Below, piece after piece: positions 1-11,301 of a DNA stretch of 64,000 nucleotides. The stretch is taken from contig JAZKJV010000682.1 in assembly GCA_037367405.1 (NCBI GenBank), positions 434,001 through 498,000 of the forward strand. The letters are read 5' to 3'. The stretch comes from Ottelia alismoides. Taxonomy: Eukaryota; Streptophyta; Magnoliopsida; Alismatales; Hydrocharitaceae. Both the position numbers and the translations under genes were made by a program. How positions within the stretch are numbered: the first letter of the stretch is position 1; each line of letters starts with the position of its first letter. Under the pieces are notes generated by a model. That model searched no databases, was not told where the DNA came from, and worked only from the letters and a program-made list of their open reading frames with translations.

Positions 1-200
1 TATATGATATGATGGTATAATATATTATTTTTGATGGAATAGATGGAATAAAATTAATTTATTTAATATTTTAGAAAAGGGAAAATGTGGGACGACACCT
101 TAGGATTATGTTTATTTCACTAGCTCCAGGAGTTATGTCGCACGTAAATGGCAAAATGTGTTATGTATACAATAAGATGAAACATGAGTAAATGTATGAC

Positions 201-613
201 CACTAGAAGAAACTGGACCTAAAGCAACGAATAATTTGAATATTTGTTGCCATATTTTCCGATGTTAAAGATATAACAACGAATATTATTCGTTACCAAA
301 TCATCTTTTGTGCCTGTAATTAGCAACGAATATCATATTCGTTGTTAAAGATCCATATAACGATGATTTTTCCGTTGAATTATTCGTTAAAATTCACACT
401 AATCGTTGTCAAATTTAACAACGATTAGAGAAAAATGACGACGAATAATCGTTGTTATATGATTCGTTGCAAAAAAATATAACAACGGATACCTTATTCG
501 TTGTGAATTTAAAGAAGTAAGCAACTAATAATATTTGTTGTTATATTTAACTACGGAAGATATAACAACGAATATTAAATTATTCATTACCTTAGGTGAT
601 TTTTCTTGTAGTG
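201..613. mobile_element. non-autonomous CACTA element (MITE)
   Basis: It begins CACTAGAAGAAA and ends with the inverted form (reverse complement CACTACAAGAAAAA), the usual plant CACTA terminus. It is flanked on both sides by the trinucleotide GAC (198-200 and 614-616), matching the 3-bp TSD of this superfamily. The interior has no gene and consists of degenerate inverted copies of an ATTCGTTGTTATA-like motif, typical of CACTA subterminal repeats. Confidence 0.88.
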
Positions 614-1229
614 GACATATGTAGTTGGTTTTAACCTAATCCTTAATTTGATGTGTTTGAGATTCATCATCTTCATAAGCTTCATGGAGTATATGCTCAT
701 CCTACTTGTTACGTGGTCAATCAGATATCTTCCCCTATTCAGGGAAGATTCCCAAACGAGGAGATGGATCCTCTGCTGCACCAAAGGATGCAGCATACTC
801 TGTTGTGGCCTTTGAAGTCAGTCGCTCACGATCGAGCGGTTTCCACGAATTCTCACTTTTATGGGCCCGGATTAAGGAAATTTGTAAGAATCACACGATC
901 GTGACCGAACGGCTCCAAAGACCACAGCAGAGTCTGATCCCTCTCTCCCAAACGAAATAGATACAAGTTATCTGCTCGCGTTATCGAGTACATACTTCAA
1001 GAATTAAAGGCGGATCGAAACCATTAAGTTAGCGATGATTTCGCCCTGTAATGCGTCGCTGAACCTTATTCCAAATAATACACCTTTGGAGCATATGATG
1101 TCTGGTGATTAGCATATGTGCTTCCATTAAAAGGATCGCATTCCAATCCTACCAATTACACATTCCACAAAAATTATATACAAATGCAGGCCGAAGAAAA
1201 AACCAGTTGCCAATTGGCCTGTCTGCGTA
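614..1229. other. downstream flank of the PP2C gene
   Basis: This stretch lies 3' of the minus-strand phosphatase gene. It must hold the 3' UTR and polyadenylation region, but I see no decisive signal. Short open frames around 653-960 resemble no protein I know. Confidence 0.4.
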
Positions 1230-3368
1230 TTACGAACAATCCAAGCCTTGATTCTTCCTTCTCCTCCTCCCCTTCTTGAGGTCCACCACTACAACGGTAA
1301 CGTTATCGCCGGAGCCCCTCGCGATGGCGAGCTTCGTCAGAAGCATGGCAGCTCCCATGCAGGCCTTGTCAGAGCCACCGACCATCCCCTCCTCCTCCTC
1401 CACCGTCGCCCCTCTCGAGAGGCACGCCCTTGCTACTTGGCATGCTGTTTCATTCGAGACAACATCCCATAAGCCATCGCTTGCAAGTATGAGGCACTCA
1501 TCGTCTTCTGTCCTATCGGTTATAGTGACCTCAGGGTGCGCGATGACATACGGCTTGAGGTAGTAGTCACCTATGGCCCTTGACATCGCGAGGACACCGA
1601 GGACTCTCGCTCCGTCCCAATAGATCACCTTTCCTCCCGCGGCTTGGATCCTTTGTAGCTCGTCCGGTCGGTCCGGCTGTCCACATGAAAGATCACCATT
1701 AGGCAACAATTTGAATTGCAAAACTAATCATTCTAAACACTACATCTGTAAACTTAAGAATCATAACATTACTGCTCATAACTTTTTAATCTGTCTTCAA
1801 AAGTTGAAGATTTGAAGAATGGAATAAGTTGTTATTGCTTACCAACAACTATAGAGTAATTAATTAGGTATAATTAAAACTGCAACATTTTCAACGTGTC
1901 TAGCTATAGTTAACATCATGGTATCCCACCTTGTATTAATTAATTAATGGATTAATATTGTCGTTATTATCAATAAATAAATGGTGAATGTAAGAGCCAA
2001 TCCGACGAGGACAACTCTGAGCAACGACAACCTAAAATATTATTTAATTATGGGGCGTGTCTCAAGTGCGTAAATGTACCTGTCCCACCACTTACCTAAG
2101 TCATTTTTTACAGAGATTTACAAAATCACCCTTATACTCTAGAAAAATACAAAACTACCCCTGTAAAGGGCATCTGTTAAATAGATGAAGATTTCAAGAG
2201 CCGTGGTGCAATTACAAACTATACAAGAGTTGTATTGCAATTGAACGAACTTTTAAGGATTATACCGTAATAAATCTATTTTATAAATGTCATGCATTCA
2301 TTTTTCTTGGGAAAATTTCTTCCTTCCATAATTTAACTTAAATAATAAATGCTCCGTTAAAAATTCATAAAATATCTCACGAAATTCAACCGTGTGCCTG
2401 TTTACTGTTCAGAAGATCGTGATTTTTTTTAAATGATCCTTTTACATGAAAGACCCATTAAATCTTCCATTTATGCTTCAATCCTTATAAAACTAACTCT
2501 TCCAGGGGCTGCGGTGTAATTACATAGATTTTAAAGGTTATTATGTAATTAGGAAGATTTTAGGGAAAACAGAACTCGACTTAATTAATAGATTCCTCAC
2601 CTTATGGTCCTCCGACAGAGGCAGCGGGGCACCGCCGCGGAGCAAGACAGCGCGGGAGTCGCCGCAGTTGCCGACGACGATGCGGTCGGTGGTTAAGACC
2701 GCCACGACTGCCGTGGATCCCACGCGTAGGCTCTCCCTGCTCCGCGCCTCGCACTTGCAGTTCCCATTCTGGTCTCCGTCGCCGCACTGCACCACCTCCG
2801 AGTCCACACGTGCGAAGCTCCTCTCCATGACACCCTTCCACTCCCCTCCGAACCCTCCTCCCACCTCTTGCGCCACCACCTCATGCATCCGTTCCCTGCA
2901 CGAAACTGCCACCTGAAAATCACAGAATCAATTATTAGACCCAAATCCGAGTTGGGTATCTGTCTACAGATTCCATCTTTTTTTCGAAAAATTCTTGTGG
3001 GTTCTGGGACAGTTGATTACATGGGAGCAGCCGTGTCCGTCGAAGACTCCAAAGAAGTGGAGTGGGGTTTGTTCTCCAGGTATGAAGTCCGGTCTCGCGG
3101 AGACCGCGTCTTCCATTTCAACTCTCCGTCCGCGAACAGAGCTCATGCCGTAGCAAACGCTCGGGGTCTCATCCCCATCTTTGCGCAAGTTCGCCCCGCG
3201 CCTCTTTTGTGCAGGTTGCTCTTGCGGCTCCTCCACGTCTCTCGGAGACATCCGGCACCGTCGAATCACCATCCTCTGCCTCCGGGAGGAGGCGGGAGGC
3301 GTTTGCTTCTGCGCGCCCACGGACGTCGGCTCTGTCGACGTGAGCATGTCGCAGAGTATCTCCGCCAT
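1230..3368 (-). CDS. clade A-type protein phosphatase 2C (PP2CA/HAI-like), 3 exons
   Basis: Predicted Mg/Mn-dependent Ser/Thr phosphatase of the type inhibited by ABA-bound PYR/PYL receptors and acting on SnRK2 kinases. Exons on the minus strand are 3021-3368, 2601-2912 and 1230-1676. All introns are phase 0 with GT-AG ends, giving 368 aa. Visible motifs: MEDA with Asp87, DGHG at 110-113 followed by CSHVA (the PP2CA/HAI variant), GNCGDSRAV at 197-205, LAMSRAIGD at 249-257, ASDGLWD at 285-291 and GSGDN at 341-345. Trp240 sits where clade A enzymes carry the tryptophan that contacts the ABA receptor. The basic stretch at 354-361 could be a nuclear localisation signal. The start is the first Met of exon 1. 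The length is normal and no frame break is seen, so the gene is probably functional. Family is certain; the exact subgroup is inferred. Confidence 0.93.
1700..1815 (-). pseudogene. fragment of an unclassified retroelement-type domain inside PP2C intron 2
   Basis: Read on the minus strand, this piece encodes [17 protein letters not shown] and then ISFAIQI, with one stop. It matches the end of the domain fragments at 47395-48045 and 62350-62702 (SNNVMIP, IDVVFKR and FAIKKGLAA; and HSNVMFSKSIDVVFRRIGFA). It lies in intron 2 (1677-2600) in the same orientation as the gene, about 25 nt from the splice acceptor at 1677-1678. Confidence 0.7.
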
Positions 3369-3514
3369 TAGAGCAAGAAAAGGAGAAAAAAAACGAACGT
3401 TGGTATATGGAGAGAGATAGAAAAAATAAATAGGAAAGCTCGGAGGTTTGTTCTTGTTAAGGTAATGGAGCGGGGATCATGAGAATAGAGGGGAAGAACC
3501 GGGGAGGGGAGCAG

Positions 3515-3524
3515 CTTTTAAAGG
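3515..3524 (-). promoter_or_regulatory. possible TATA box of the PP2C gene
   Basis: On the minus strand the sequence reads CCTTTAAAAG, about 150 bp upstream of the ATG at 3368. The interval between is purine-rich on the plus strand, so the mRNA leader would be pyrimidine-rich, as is common in plants. I saw no clear ABRE (ACGTG core) in the first few hundred bases upstream. Confidence 0.4.
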
Positions 3525-3699
3525 CAGGGGATCGCTGCTGCTGCCCGTGGATTTTGCGGGCAAGACCCCTCCGTCCCGCGGCTGGGAATTTTGCATATGC
3601 ATTCACTAGTTTCAAATTAAGAACCTGCAACTACTTATTCTTGCACATATACCCCCGAATTTATACATCGCTTGATATTTAAATCCGCATAAAATGACT

Positions 3700-4236
3700 G
3701 TAGTAGGGTGGAGTACTGGGTCGGGTAAGCTCTGACCCGACCCGTAAAAGTTCGGGTCCGACTCAAACTTGATGTATAAATGGGTCGGACTCAAGCCCTC
3801 ATATTTCAAAAATATTATACTTGGGTCGGGTCGGGCTTGAACTTGAAATACAAATGGGTCGAGCCCGGCCCTCATATTTCAAAATATCACGTTAGAATCG
3901 AATTACGGGACATGGATTTATAGTCACAATACATTCAATATTTCCTTCATCCATAAATAGTAATATTATATCATAACAATATATTCAATATTTATGTGTT
4001 ATGTGAATTATTTCAATAACAATAAATTAGAATCAAAGTGAAACTTCATGGAATCAAAATAGGTGTGGGCTGAGCCCGACCCGGATCCGAGCCCAGCCTA
4101 AACCCGAACTTGATCATGCGGGCCTTGGGTGGGCCAGATCTTCATATTGCTAAAAAAGGCCCAAAGTCCATAGAAAATTGACGGGCTCGAATCAGACTTT
4201 CCCGAGTTGACCTGGATCAAGACCAATACCCCACCC
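3700..4236. repeat. GGGTCGGG-rich interspersed repeat
   Basis: Dense GGGTCGGG/CCCGACCC motifs occur at 3715-3875 and again at 4065-4215. A segment with AATGGGTCG, CCCTCATATTTCAAAA is duplicated (about 3777-3813 and 3853-3888). It does not encode a protein and I cannot assign it to a family. Confidence 0.5.
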
Positions 4237-4239
4237 TAA

Positions 4240-5467
4240 GGGTGCGTTCGATTCGGGAATAAGTAAGAACAAGGATGAGGAATAAGGAGAATAATGGTCG
4301 ATTTTTTGTTCTATTGGAGGATAGGAATAAGGAGAATAAGGTGAAATAAAAGTATGTAAGGTGGAATAAAGATATGAATAAGAGTGAAATAAGATGGAAT
4401 AATAACAGTAAACCAGCATAGATGCCTTTGATACCCATCCACCTTCGAAAGAAAGAAGGTGCTGTGGCGGAGCGAAAACATAGGCTAAGTGAGGACATAT
4501 GTACTGGAAGTTGGCGCTCTCTTTCGGCCCTCTGCTTATCGCTGGATGATTCAACCAACATCCATATCTACGATCTCCCTTGCGTACGTTCACCATCTGT
4601 CTCGCTTGTTTACTGATTGTTCATAGTCAAACCTTTCCAGATGGTTTAATATTCCCACATATGTATGCATTAGAATGGGATGACAGTACTTGTTCTTATA
4701 TTCCAAGCTGCAAGTTGTATGTAATCACAGGGGAAACATAACAGATTTGACTGTGAAACCGCAAGTTGGGATGACAGTTTGCTGCTGCAAGTAGCTCATT
4801 AGCTAATAATATTTATTAAGTATCCCAATGCTGAAGTTCAGAAAGAGCAGTATTGCTCTGTTGATGATAATGACCAGAATTAAATCCTGGTTTTCTTTCT
4901 GAAAATGCTCCTCCTGACCTGCACTGCACCAAGTTGGTACTCTTTAATGATTGCATTGCATATAAAAATATGATTGCCCCAAATGTATTGGATCCTAGTA
5001 TGGAAAAAAGAATAATTCTAGATGGATAGATAGGTTATATCATGTATTTGCATTCCTATTCTTGTGGAGATTAAGGAGGGTGAAATAAAGAGGAAAGACA
5101 AGGAATAAGTTGTTTATTTCATTTTCTTATTTCTTTTGTAAACTATGTTCAGGGGATAGATGCCAGTGACAGTGATTCTACTTTATCGTTTTTCTTGTTA
5201 TTGGAAATATAAAATAAGCGACAGTTATTATGGAAAGAATGTGATTATTATAGAAATTGTTAAGATGAACAAGAGATAAACAGTGATTATTATTGTTATT
5301 ATTATTTTACTAGTCAAGGGGCGGTAATTATTATTTGAAGATGAGGGTTATGGAAAAGTGGAATAGTATAGGGAAGAAGAATAGCTATGATGTGTAAAAG
5401 AAAAAAACCAAGGATGGGAGATGAAATCCCATAACTTCTTGTCCCTAATACCCAAAAAATGGGCCCT
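4240..5467. mobile_element. PIF/Harbinger-like MITE relic, enlarged
   Basis: The first about 170 bp closely resemble the complete element at 55099-55345, starting GGGTGCGTTCGATTCGGGAA and rich in GGAATAAGGAGAATAAG. The far end reads ATGGGCCC, and TAA flanks both sides (4237-4239 and 5468-5470). The 900-bp middle (about 4410-5340) is unlike the small relative; it is either an inserted sequence or a remnant of a longer element. It has no coding region that I recognise. Confidence 0.5.
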
Positions 5468-5558
5468 TAATCGAGAGCTAGAAAAGATTTGATCGAAGCG
5501 CTTGTAATGCGACTTTTACTGAAGTTGCTCCCACAATATCGCTATGGCTAGTCTAGCA

Positions 5559-5846
5559 GAGTTTTTTTCCCTGACGGGGCATCCCCATCATCCAAATGCC
5601 CTGTTAGGGCATCTGACCACATTATTTCCCTGTCAGGCCGTACATTTGCCGATTCACAATTCCAAATGTTTTTTTATTTTATTTTTAATAATATTAAAAT
5701 CAAAAAGTTTTCCGGAATAATATTATATATTATTTTTATGCACAATCGAACCGTTTGCCGATTGATGCCCTGATAGGGAAATACTGAGGTCAGATGCCCT
5801 GACAGGGCATTTGGATATTGGAGATGCCCTGTCAGGGAAAAAACTC
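5559..5846. mobile_element. Mutator-type MITE with 9-bp TSD
   Basis: The ends are inverted copies beginning GAGTTTTTTTCCCTGACGGG and GAGTTTTTTCCCTGACAGGG, with arms of about 90 bp containing repeated ATGCCCTGTCAGGGCAT palindromes. The 9-mer AGTCTAGCA is duplicated exactly at 5550-5558 and 5847-5855, as expected for Mutator-superfamily insertion. The AT-rich centre has no gene. Confidence 0.88.
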
Positions 5847-5855
5847 AGTCTAGCA

Positions 5856-8280
5856 ATTGTCTCTCTCTCATAAAGACATGTACTATGTTCGCGGTTGTGA
5901 ACCAATTGCGATAAACATCTCAATTAAAATGTAGCCAGGACCAAAACGATCGGAAATAATGCTCACAAAACACAGTATGACAAAGGGAGTAGAAGGAACT
6001 ATAGTTAGGGATGAGTCTGACAAAGTGCTCGTGGAGTTGAATAAATTTCTTGAAGCATACTTTCTCCAACCATGCGAGAGAAACTAGGGGAGGAGACTCG
6101 TGATTCCAGTATTGGAGCGTCGAAAGCCTCACATTCAATCATATCACAAACATAAATTCAAATGTATTATAACTCAACTGAATATAAATTCTCACAAACA
6201 AGCACGTGAATGTTCTTTTAAATAAAGAACATAAGAGACCCAAAATAGCCTCACTTCAATATAAAAATCTAATAACAATGAGGACGCATGTAATCTAACA
6301 TTTCCAATCCAAATCTAATAACAATGAGGAAGCATGTTATATAACATTGTCAATCCTTGTCAACACTGTAATACACTTCGATTTGAAACTCGAACAATGT
6401 CGGTTTAACTTCCAAAAATCGCAATAATTCCGAACGAATTTAAATGATATGAAAATGCATGTAAAGTATAGTCTAAATAATTTGAATTTGGAACCTTACA
6501 TAAGTGAACTTTATCAAGAGTAAATGTCTAACTTACAAGCCCTTCCATTGTAATACATATGCCCTTAAAAAGTCACCATAGGCTTGAATAATGTGTTCTT
6601 CCATTGGTCTAAGGATGGTATGTACCAAGTGTCATAACGGAATTGTCCAAATAATGAAAGGTAAAAATTACCACAACCTCACGGGTTGGGTCCTCATTTT
6701 ATAGGTCAGTAGAATCTTTATGCACAAAATCTGAATTTCAGTAGTTATTTATTTAATACCTATATGAAAAATGCTCACACTCAAATATAAAGATACATTA
6801 CTTTCTCCTACTAACATGTTAAGCATGTAGGAACAAACTCTCGAACATCCTTCTTCATGTCAAACCACTACAAGTATATGAAGATTGTTGTCTTTTTAGT
6901 CATAGGATGGATAGATAGTCTTATACAATGCATCTCACGAATAATGTCCCTCTCAATTTGGGATGTTAGCAATGTAAATGCGATGACTCCGCAAGAAATC
7001 ATCACATTTCTATCTCCTTCTGTGTCCTGTGATGTTGATCTCGATCCAGTGATAAAATATCACCATATTTTAGAAGCAAATCCATGAAAGCATGGTACCC
7101 TTTTTAGCTAGTTCATCCCTAAGATGAGGTCGAAGTCCTCCACCTATATAAAGAGGAACAACGTCGGCAAATCTTCCAAAGTTGATGAATAACAGGCAAG
7201 CTCGATCATTTAATCGCCTACAAGATCTCACTTCTATTAGATTCAAGCCATGCCAATATGCTAAGAATAAGTAAGATATGTCATGTGCCATCAAACAATA
7301 CATGCATGGAAGTACCTGATATAATACATGTACATTTGTCGAAATTTCTTTAGTATGTGCCTTCTCCTTATCGATGGTGTTATAATTGTAAATACGATGT
7401 GATGTTATTTACAAGTTATATTAATATATATATTTATAATTTGAATATAGTTTTGATACTGACTTTATTACTTGAAGGTGCTAGGAAAAAAATACAGTAG
7501 AAACATGGATTCGCCTCGTTAAATCCAAATGATGAATATAGAGGTGTAAACTATGTAATTGGGGAAACTCAGGGGATTTCGGGTTTTCCACTAAACTCCC
7601 TATATTTTAGTACTTTTCTATGGAAATCACCTGACAACCATCATTTCTCTCATTTAATATATTAAATCAATAATTTCTCTTTTTTCAATTAAAAAGAGAT
7701 ATTTACACTCATAATCTTGAGTTGTTTCATAATTGCACCTAAAATCCTCGATAGTCACGAATCATATGAGAACTCCCGAATAGTCACTTTATCTCACATC
7801 TATTGGCAGTCATTAGCTTAACCCATTAACACAACCAATGCATTGAGTTAATCTAACCCTTACTCAATCCAATGGCTCTGAAATAAACTAAAGAAAAAGA
7901 AAAAGAAAAAATCCTCCTCCTTCCTCCTCCGCCCCCCTCCTCCTTCCTTCTCCAGCACTTTTCCCCCTCCACACACATCCCCCAAGATGATGACTTCACC
8001 TACATCGATGAAGTGGTCAAGGGGTGTGTCGCAGTGATCGATTACCATCGAGAGGAGCACCTAGAGCGGCTAGAAGGAAAAAAAGGAGGAGTGCAGTACT
8101 GGACCTTTAATCTCGGGAACACGCAACCAGTGACAGTGCTAGCACCGGCGGCCATATTGGAGAAGTACCTCAAGATGAAGGTCAAGTAGAATGTGGTTGA
8201 GATCCTCGACAATTGGGACGTGCCCTTCACGCACACCAACATTATAGTGATGAGGAGGAGTTGGGGTATAGACCCGCCAC
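5856..8280. other. AT-rich intergenic DNA, nothing recognised
   Basis: No open frame here resembles a known protein. A tandem repeat of about 50 bp (TCTAATAACAATGAGGA) occurs at 6267-6355, and A-rich/T-rich tracts surround 7890-7960. A short frame at 6857-7087 has no support. Confidence 0.5.
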
Positions 8281-8930
8281 TGTAACGTCATACCCCCAAA
8301 CATTGTCCCACATCTAAAACTTATAAAGTTTGAGAGTGTGTTATAATGGTGGAGATTGGTACTTAACAAGTTGGGCTAAAGTATTTTGAGTGGTTGTCAA
8401 CGGGTCCAACTGAGCCTAAACCCATTAAGTTGTCAATGTCAGATTTCCTCGATAACGCACCGGGATCTAAGTCCGGGACAGTACAAATGGTATCAGAGCG
8501 GGTTCTCTATGATAGTGTAAAGGGCTATCAGACAGGGCCTAATCTGAGAATGTGCAACTTCCACTATCACTGGGAATAATGGGTTGTGTCACAACGAGGA
8601 TGTTGTGAGTCTAAATGGATTAGTTTGTAACACCCATACCTCCAAATATTGTCCCATATCTAAAACTTTCAAAGTGTGAGAGTGGGTTGTAAGTGGTGGG
8701 GATTAGTACTTGACAACTTGGGATTAAGTATTTTGGATGGTTGTCAATGGATCCATTTGAGCATGACAATCAATGAGTTGATAGGACCAGCTTTCCTCGA
8801 TAACAAACCGGAGACTTAAGCCCGGAATGCTTTAAATGGTATCAGAGTCAATTTTCCTCCGATAGTAGAAAGGGCTGCCCGAGAGATGGAGTTTCACATA
8901 TAAAGATGTAGGAGGAAATGGCTACCGTTG
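8281..8930 (+). mobile_element. tandem TRIM retrotransposon (LTR-internal-LTR-internal)
   Basis: Two LTR copies are present, 8281-8485 and 8626-8834, each starting TGTAAC. Each is followed by AATGGTATCAGAGC, a primer-binding site matching initiator tRNA-Met, and by a short internal region. The second internal region fades at about 8930 and no third LTR follows. There is no coding capacity. It belongs to the same family as the complete element at 26988-27576. Confidence 0.8.
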
Positions 8931-9689
8931 TGTACCCCATCGTGCACAACAACTCAATCCACATCGTCTTTGACCATCTTCAACCATGTTCTTGGAGTCG
9001 AAACATTGGGGGCAGCTTTTGGAAATTTATTTTGTATAAGGGGTAAGATTATCAAAAATTGATGATGGATGGAAATTGACATAAGGTTATGGTTATCTAT
9101 TATATATATCTATATAGAGAGAGATTTATCTTTAATAATATATGATATGATTTTGTGCCTAGTTTCACCATGTTTGATATAAATATTGTGTCCTTGACTT
9201 CTTTCATATTTATCAATTGTACCCGTTGACTTCTTTCATATTTACTACTTGTACGCCTCGAGTTAGTTGGCATCCATTTGTATTTCAAACGAGCCTTAAA
9301 TTTTGAGACACAAAAGTAATTAAAATGACTTATTACCTATGTCCTTCTTCAGTCTTTCTCCCTCCTCCTCATCCAACAATCTCCTCTTCCTCCCACACCT
9401 AGGGCCTCTTTGGTTGCCAGAGTACATCGAGGTACCCTGGCATACCCTTGACTCCAATCATACATTTTTTGAATTGAGATTACCTGACTCTACACTTTCT
9501 TTGATATAATATTTTTTTAACCATATTCAAAAAAAATTATTAACATAAAAACATATTATAATCATTAAAAAATGTAATATAATATATAATTAATATCAAA
9601 TCACATCACAATTTCTCGTACAAACCCAGGAAACCTTCCAAACAACTACTATTCACATGCATACCCAACCCGGCCCACCTCAATAAGCA
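8931..9689. other. AT-rich intergenic DNA
   Basis: No gene is seen. A TATATA/GAGAGA microsatellite lies at 9099-9126, and a repeated TTGACTTCTTTCATATTTA motif at 9193-9246. CCTAGGGCCTCTTTGGTTGCC near 9410 looks like one end of a MITE, but I could not find the other end. Confidence 0.4.
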
Positions 9690-9814
9690 ATGAGACCCCT
9701 AGCCTTGTCGTCCCCTCTCCTCCTCGTCATCCCATACAATGCGCCCCCATGGACTTCCTTGCGCTCTAGGCAATCCATTCCCCTCTCTCTGACCTCCCGG
9801 ACTTCACCTCCTAC

Positions 9815-10530
9815 CAGGGGCAGACCCATATACAAGAAATGGGGGGCACGTGCCCCCTCTAAATTTTGAAAATTTCATATAATCCCATTCTTCTTTCATT
9901 ATTTTAAAATAAAATACAACCATCATGCCCCCCCATCCATCCCCCGTTGCCTCCTCTCTCGCATTCTCGGTCAACGCTCAACTCGAGTCGTTGTTGTTGT
10001 GCCTCCCCTTTCCACGATGTCGGCTCCCTGCCCGATGACATCCTCGGATCCCAACTATCTTGCACAATGATAGTACGTGCCCACCCTCTCTTGAGTAACA
10101 TCACCTCATCTCTCGCATTCCCTTTGTATGTTTAACCCTAGTTGCTACGCCTTCCTTCCCCATGGTACTGGCTTCCCTGCCCGGTGGCATCCCATACTCC
10201 CTTGCACAGTGGCATCATGTATATATACATAGGTGCGCCATGTGTTCCTGTTGGCTCCCCCACCTGCTCAACGGGTCACTATGCTTCCCTCTTATACATG
10301 TCGGACTGTCGAGCCGCAGCTTCTTATTAATTTATCATTGTTATAATTGTTTATAAGTGTTCCCCCCTTAGGGCCTGTTTGGTTGCAGGGTTGGGCAGGA
10401 TTGGCCCAACCCTGGTTACTATTCACAAGGGTACTTCCTCCTCACAGGTTACTATTCACCCAGTCCAACCCAACCCTGCCCAACCCTGCAACCAAACAGG
10501 CCCTTAGTCTGTAATCTGGGTCCGCCACTG
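9815..10530. mobile_element. non-autonomous hAT element with 8-bp TSD
   Basis: The ends are CAGGGGCAGACCCA and, inverted, CAGTGGCGGACCCA, typical hAT termini. The octamer CCTCCTAC is duplicated exactly at 9807-9814 and 10531-10538, as hAT transposases produce. Removing the element restores continuity of the LRR reading (SY to FPDVLC region). The interior holds GC-rich unplaced sequence (9920-10360) and a nested Tourist-like MITE, but no transposase. Confidence 0.9.
10371..10503. mobile_element. Tourist-like PIF/Harbinger MITE nested in the hAT element
   Basis: This 133-bp element has near-perfect inverted ends (GGGCCTGTTTGGTTGCAGGG) and the TTA duplication (10368-10370, 10504-10506) of PIF/Harbinger insertion. 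A diverged relative lies at 54973-55095 in the glycosyltransferase gene. Confidence 0.9.
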
Positions 10531-11301
10531 CCTCCTACCATCAATATGCCTTCCCCGACGTCCTATGCTCCAACAACCGTATCGTCTCCCTCTCCCTCAA
10601 CGATCCCCTCGCCTCCTTCCCATGCCTCGCCAACTGCCTCCACCCCTCCCTCGGTCGCCTCTCCGCCCTCGTCCTCAACCGCGTCACCGGCCCCATTCCC
10701 ACCTCAATCTCCACTTCCTCGCGCTCAACCGCAACTACCTCCCTGGTGAGATTACCACTTCACTCTCCTCCCTCCGTCGCCTCCGCTTCGCTTCCTCGCC
10801 CCGCTCAACCGCCTCAGCTACCTGGACCTCAGCATGAATCTCTTCTCCGGACCCATCTTCGATTGTCTTTGCGTTCCCAATCTCTGTGTTGTAGCTCCAT
10901 AGGAACCTTCTCTCGGATCCGAGGGATCCACAAAGGAGCTGACCATGCAGAACGTGGATCTCAACTACAACTGGCTCTAGGGACCCATCTCGTCGTTACT
11001 GCTAGGGGTGAGGAGGTTATGCCTGAATAGAAGGAGGTTCGCTGGGATGGTGCTGGAGGTGTTCGTGGAGAGGTTGATGGTGGGAAGGATGGAGGTGTTG
11101 TACGTGTAACACAACTTCTTGACATGTGTAGGGATGACGACGGAGAAGGCGCTGTTGGCGAAGAGCTCGGTGTGCTTGGAGTTCAGCTGCATGGTGGTGC
11201 CGGTGGTGGTGGTGTGCCCCGTGAGGTTCGGGACGGCGAAGGCGAGGCCCGCAGAACAGTGCCGGAACTAGAGAGGGTGATGGGTTTGTTTGGTCGGTTT
11301 T

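Larger units (their letters stand above)
9690..11283 (+). pseudogene. LRR receptor-like protein pseudogene, split by a hAT element
   Basis: An ATG at 9690 starts a hydrophobic, signal-peptide-like stretch (MRPLALSSPLLLV). After a frame change, PMDFLAL, stop, AIHSPLSDLP matches the N-terminus of plant extracellular LRR proteins. After the hAT insertion come FPDVLCSNNRIVSLSLNDP, CLHPSLGRLSALVLNRVTGP, HFLALNRNYLPGEI and SYLDLSMNLFSGP. The C-terminus (about 10950-11280) has LQNVDLNYNW, CLEFSCMV and the family's terminal Cys-rich PAEQC tail. These parts lie in different frames with several stops, and central repeats are missing, so the gene is dead. Orthologues are secreted cell-wall/plasma-membrane LRR proteins of unknown ligand. 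The Ty3 element begins 18 bp after the pseudogene ends. Confidence 0.8.

Noticed and set aside
6866..6885. CACTACAAGTATATGAAG as a CACTA terminus
   Set aside because: No inverted partner or 3-bp TSD was found within several kb.
8931..8990. Third LTR of the tandem TRIM
   Set aside because: No TGTAACACC-like start or matching LTR body is present after the second internal region.
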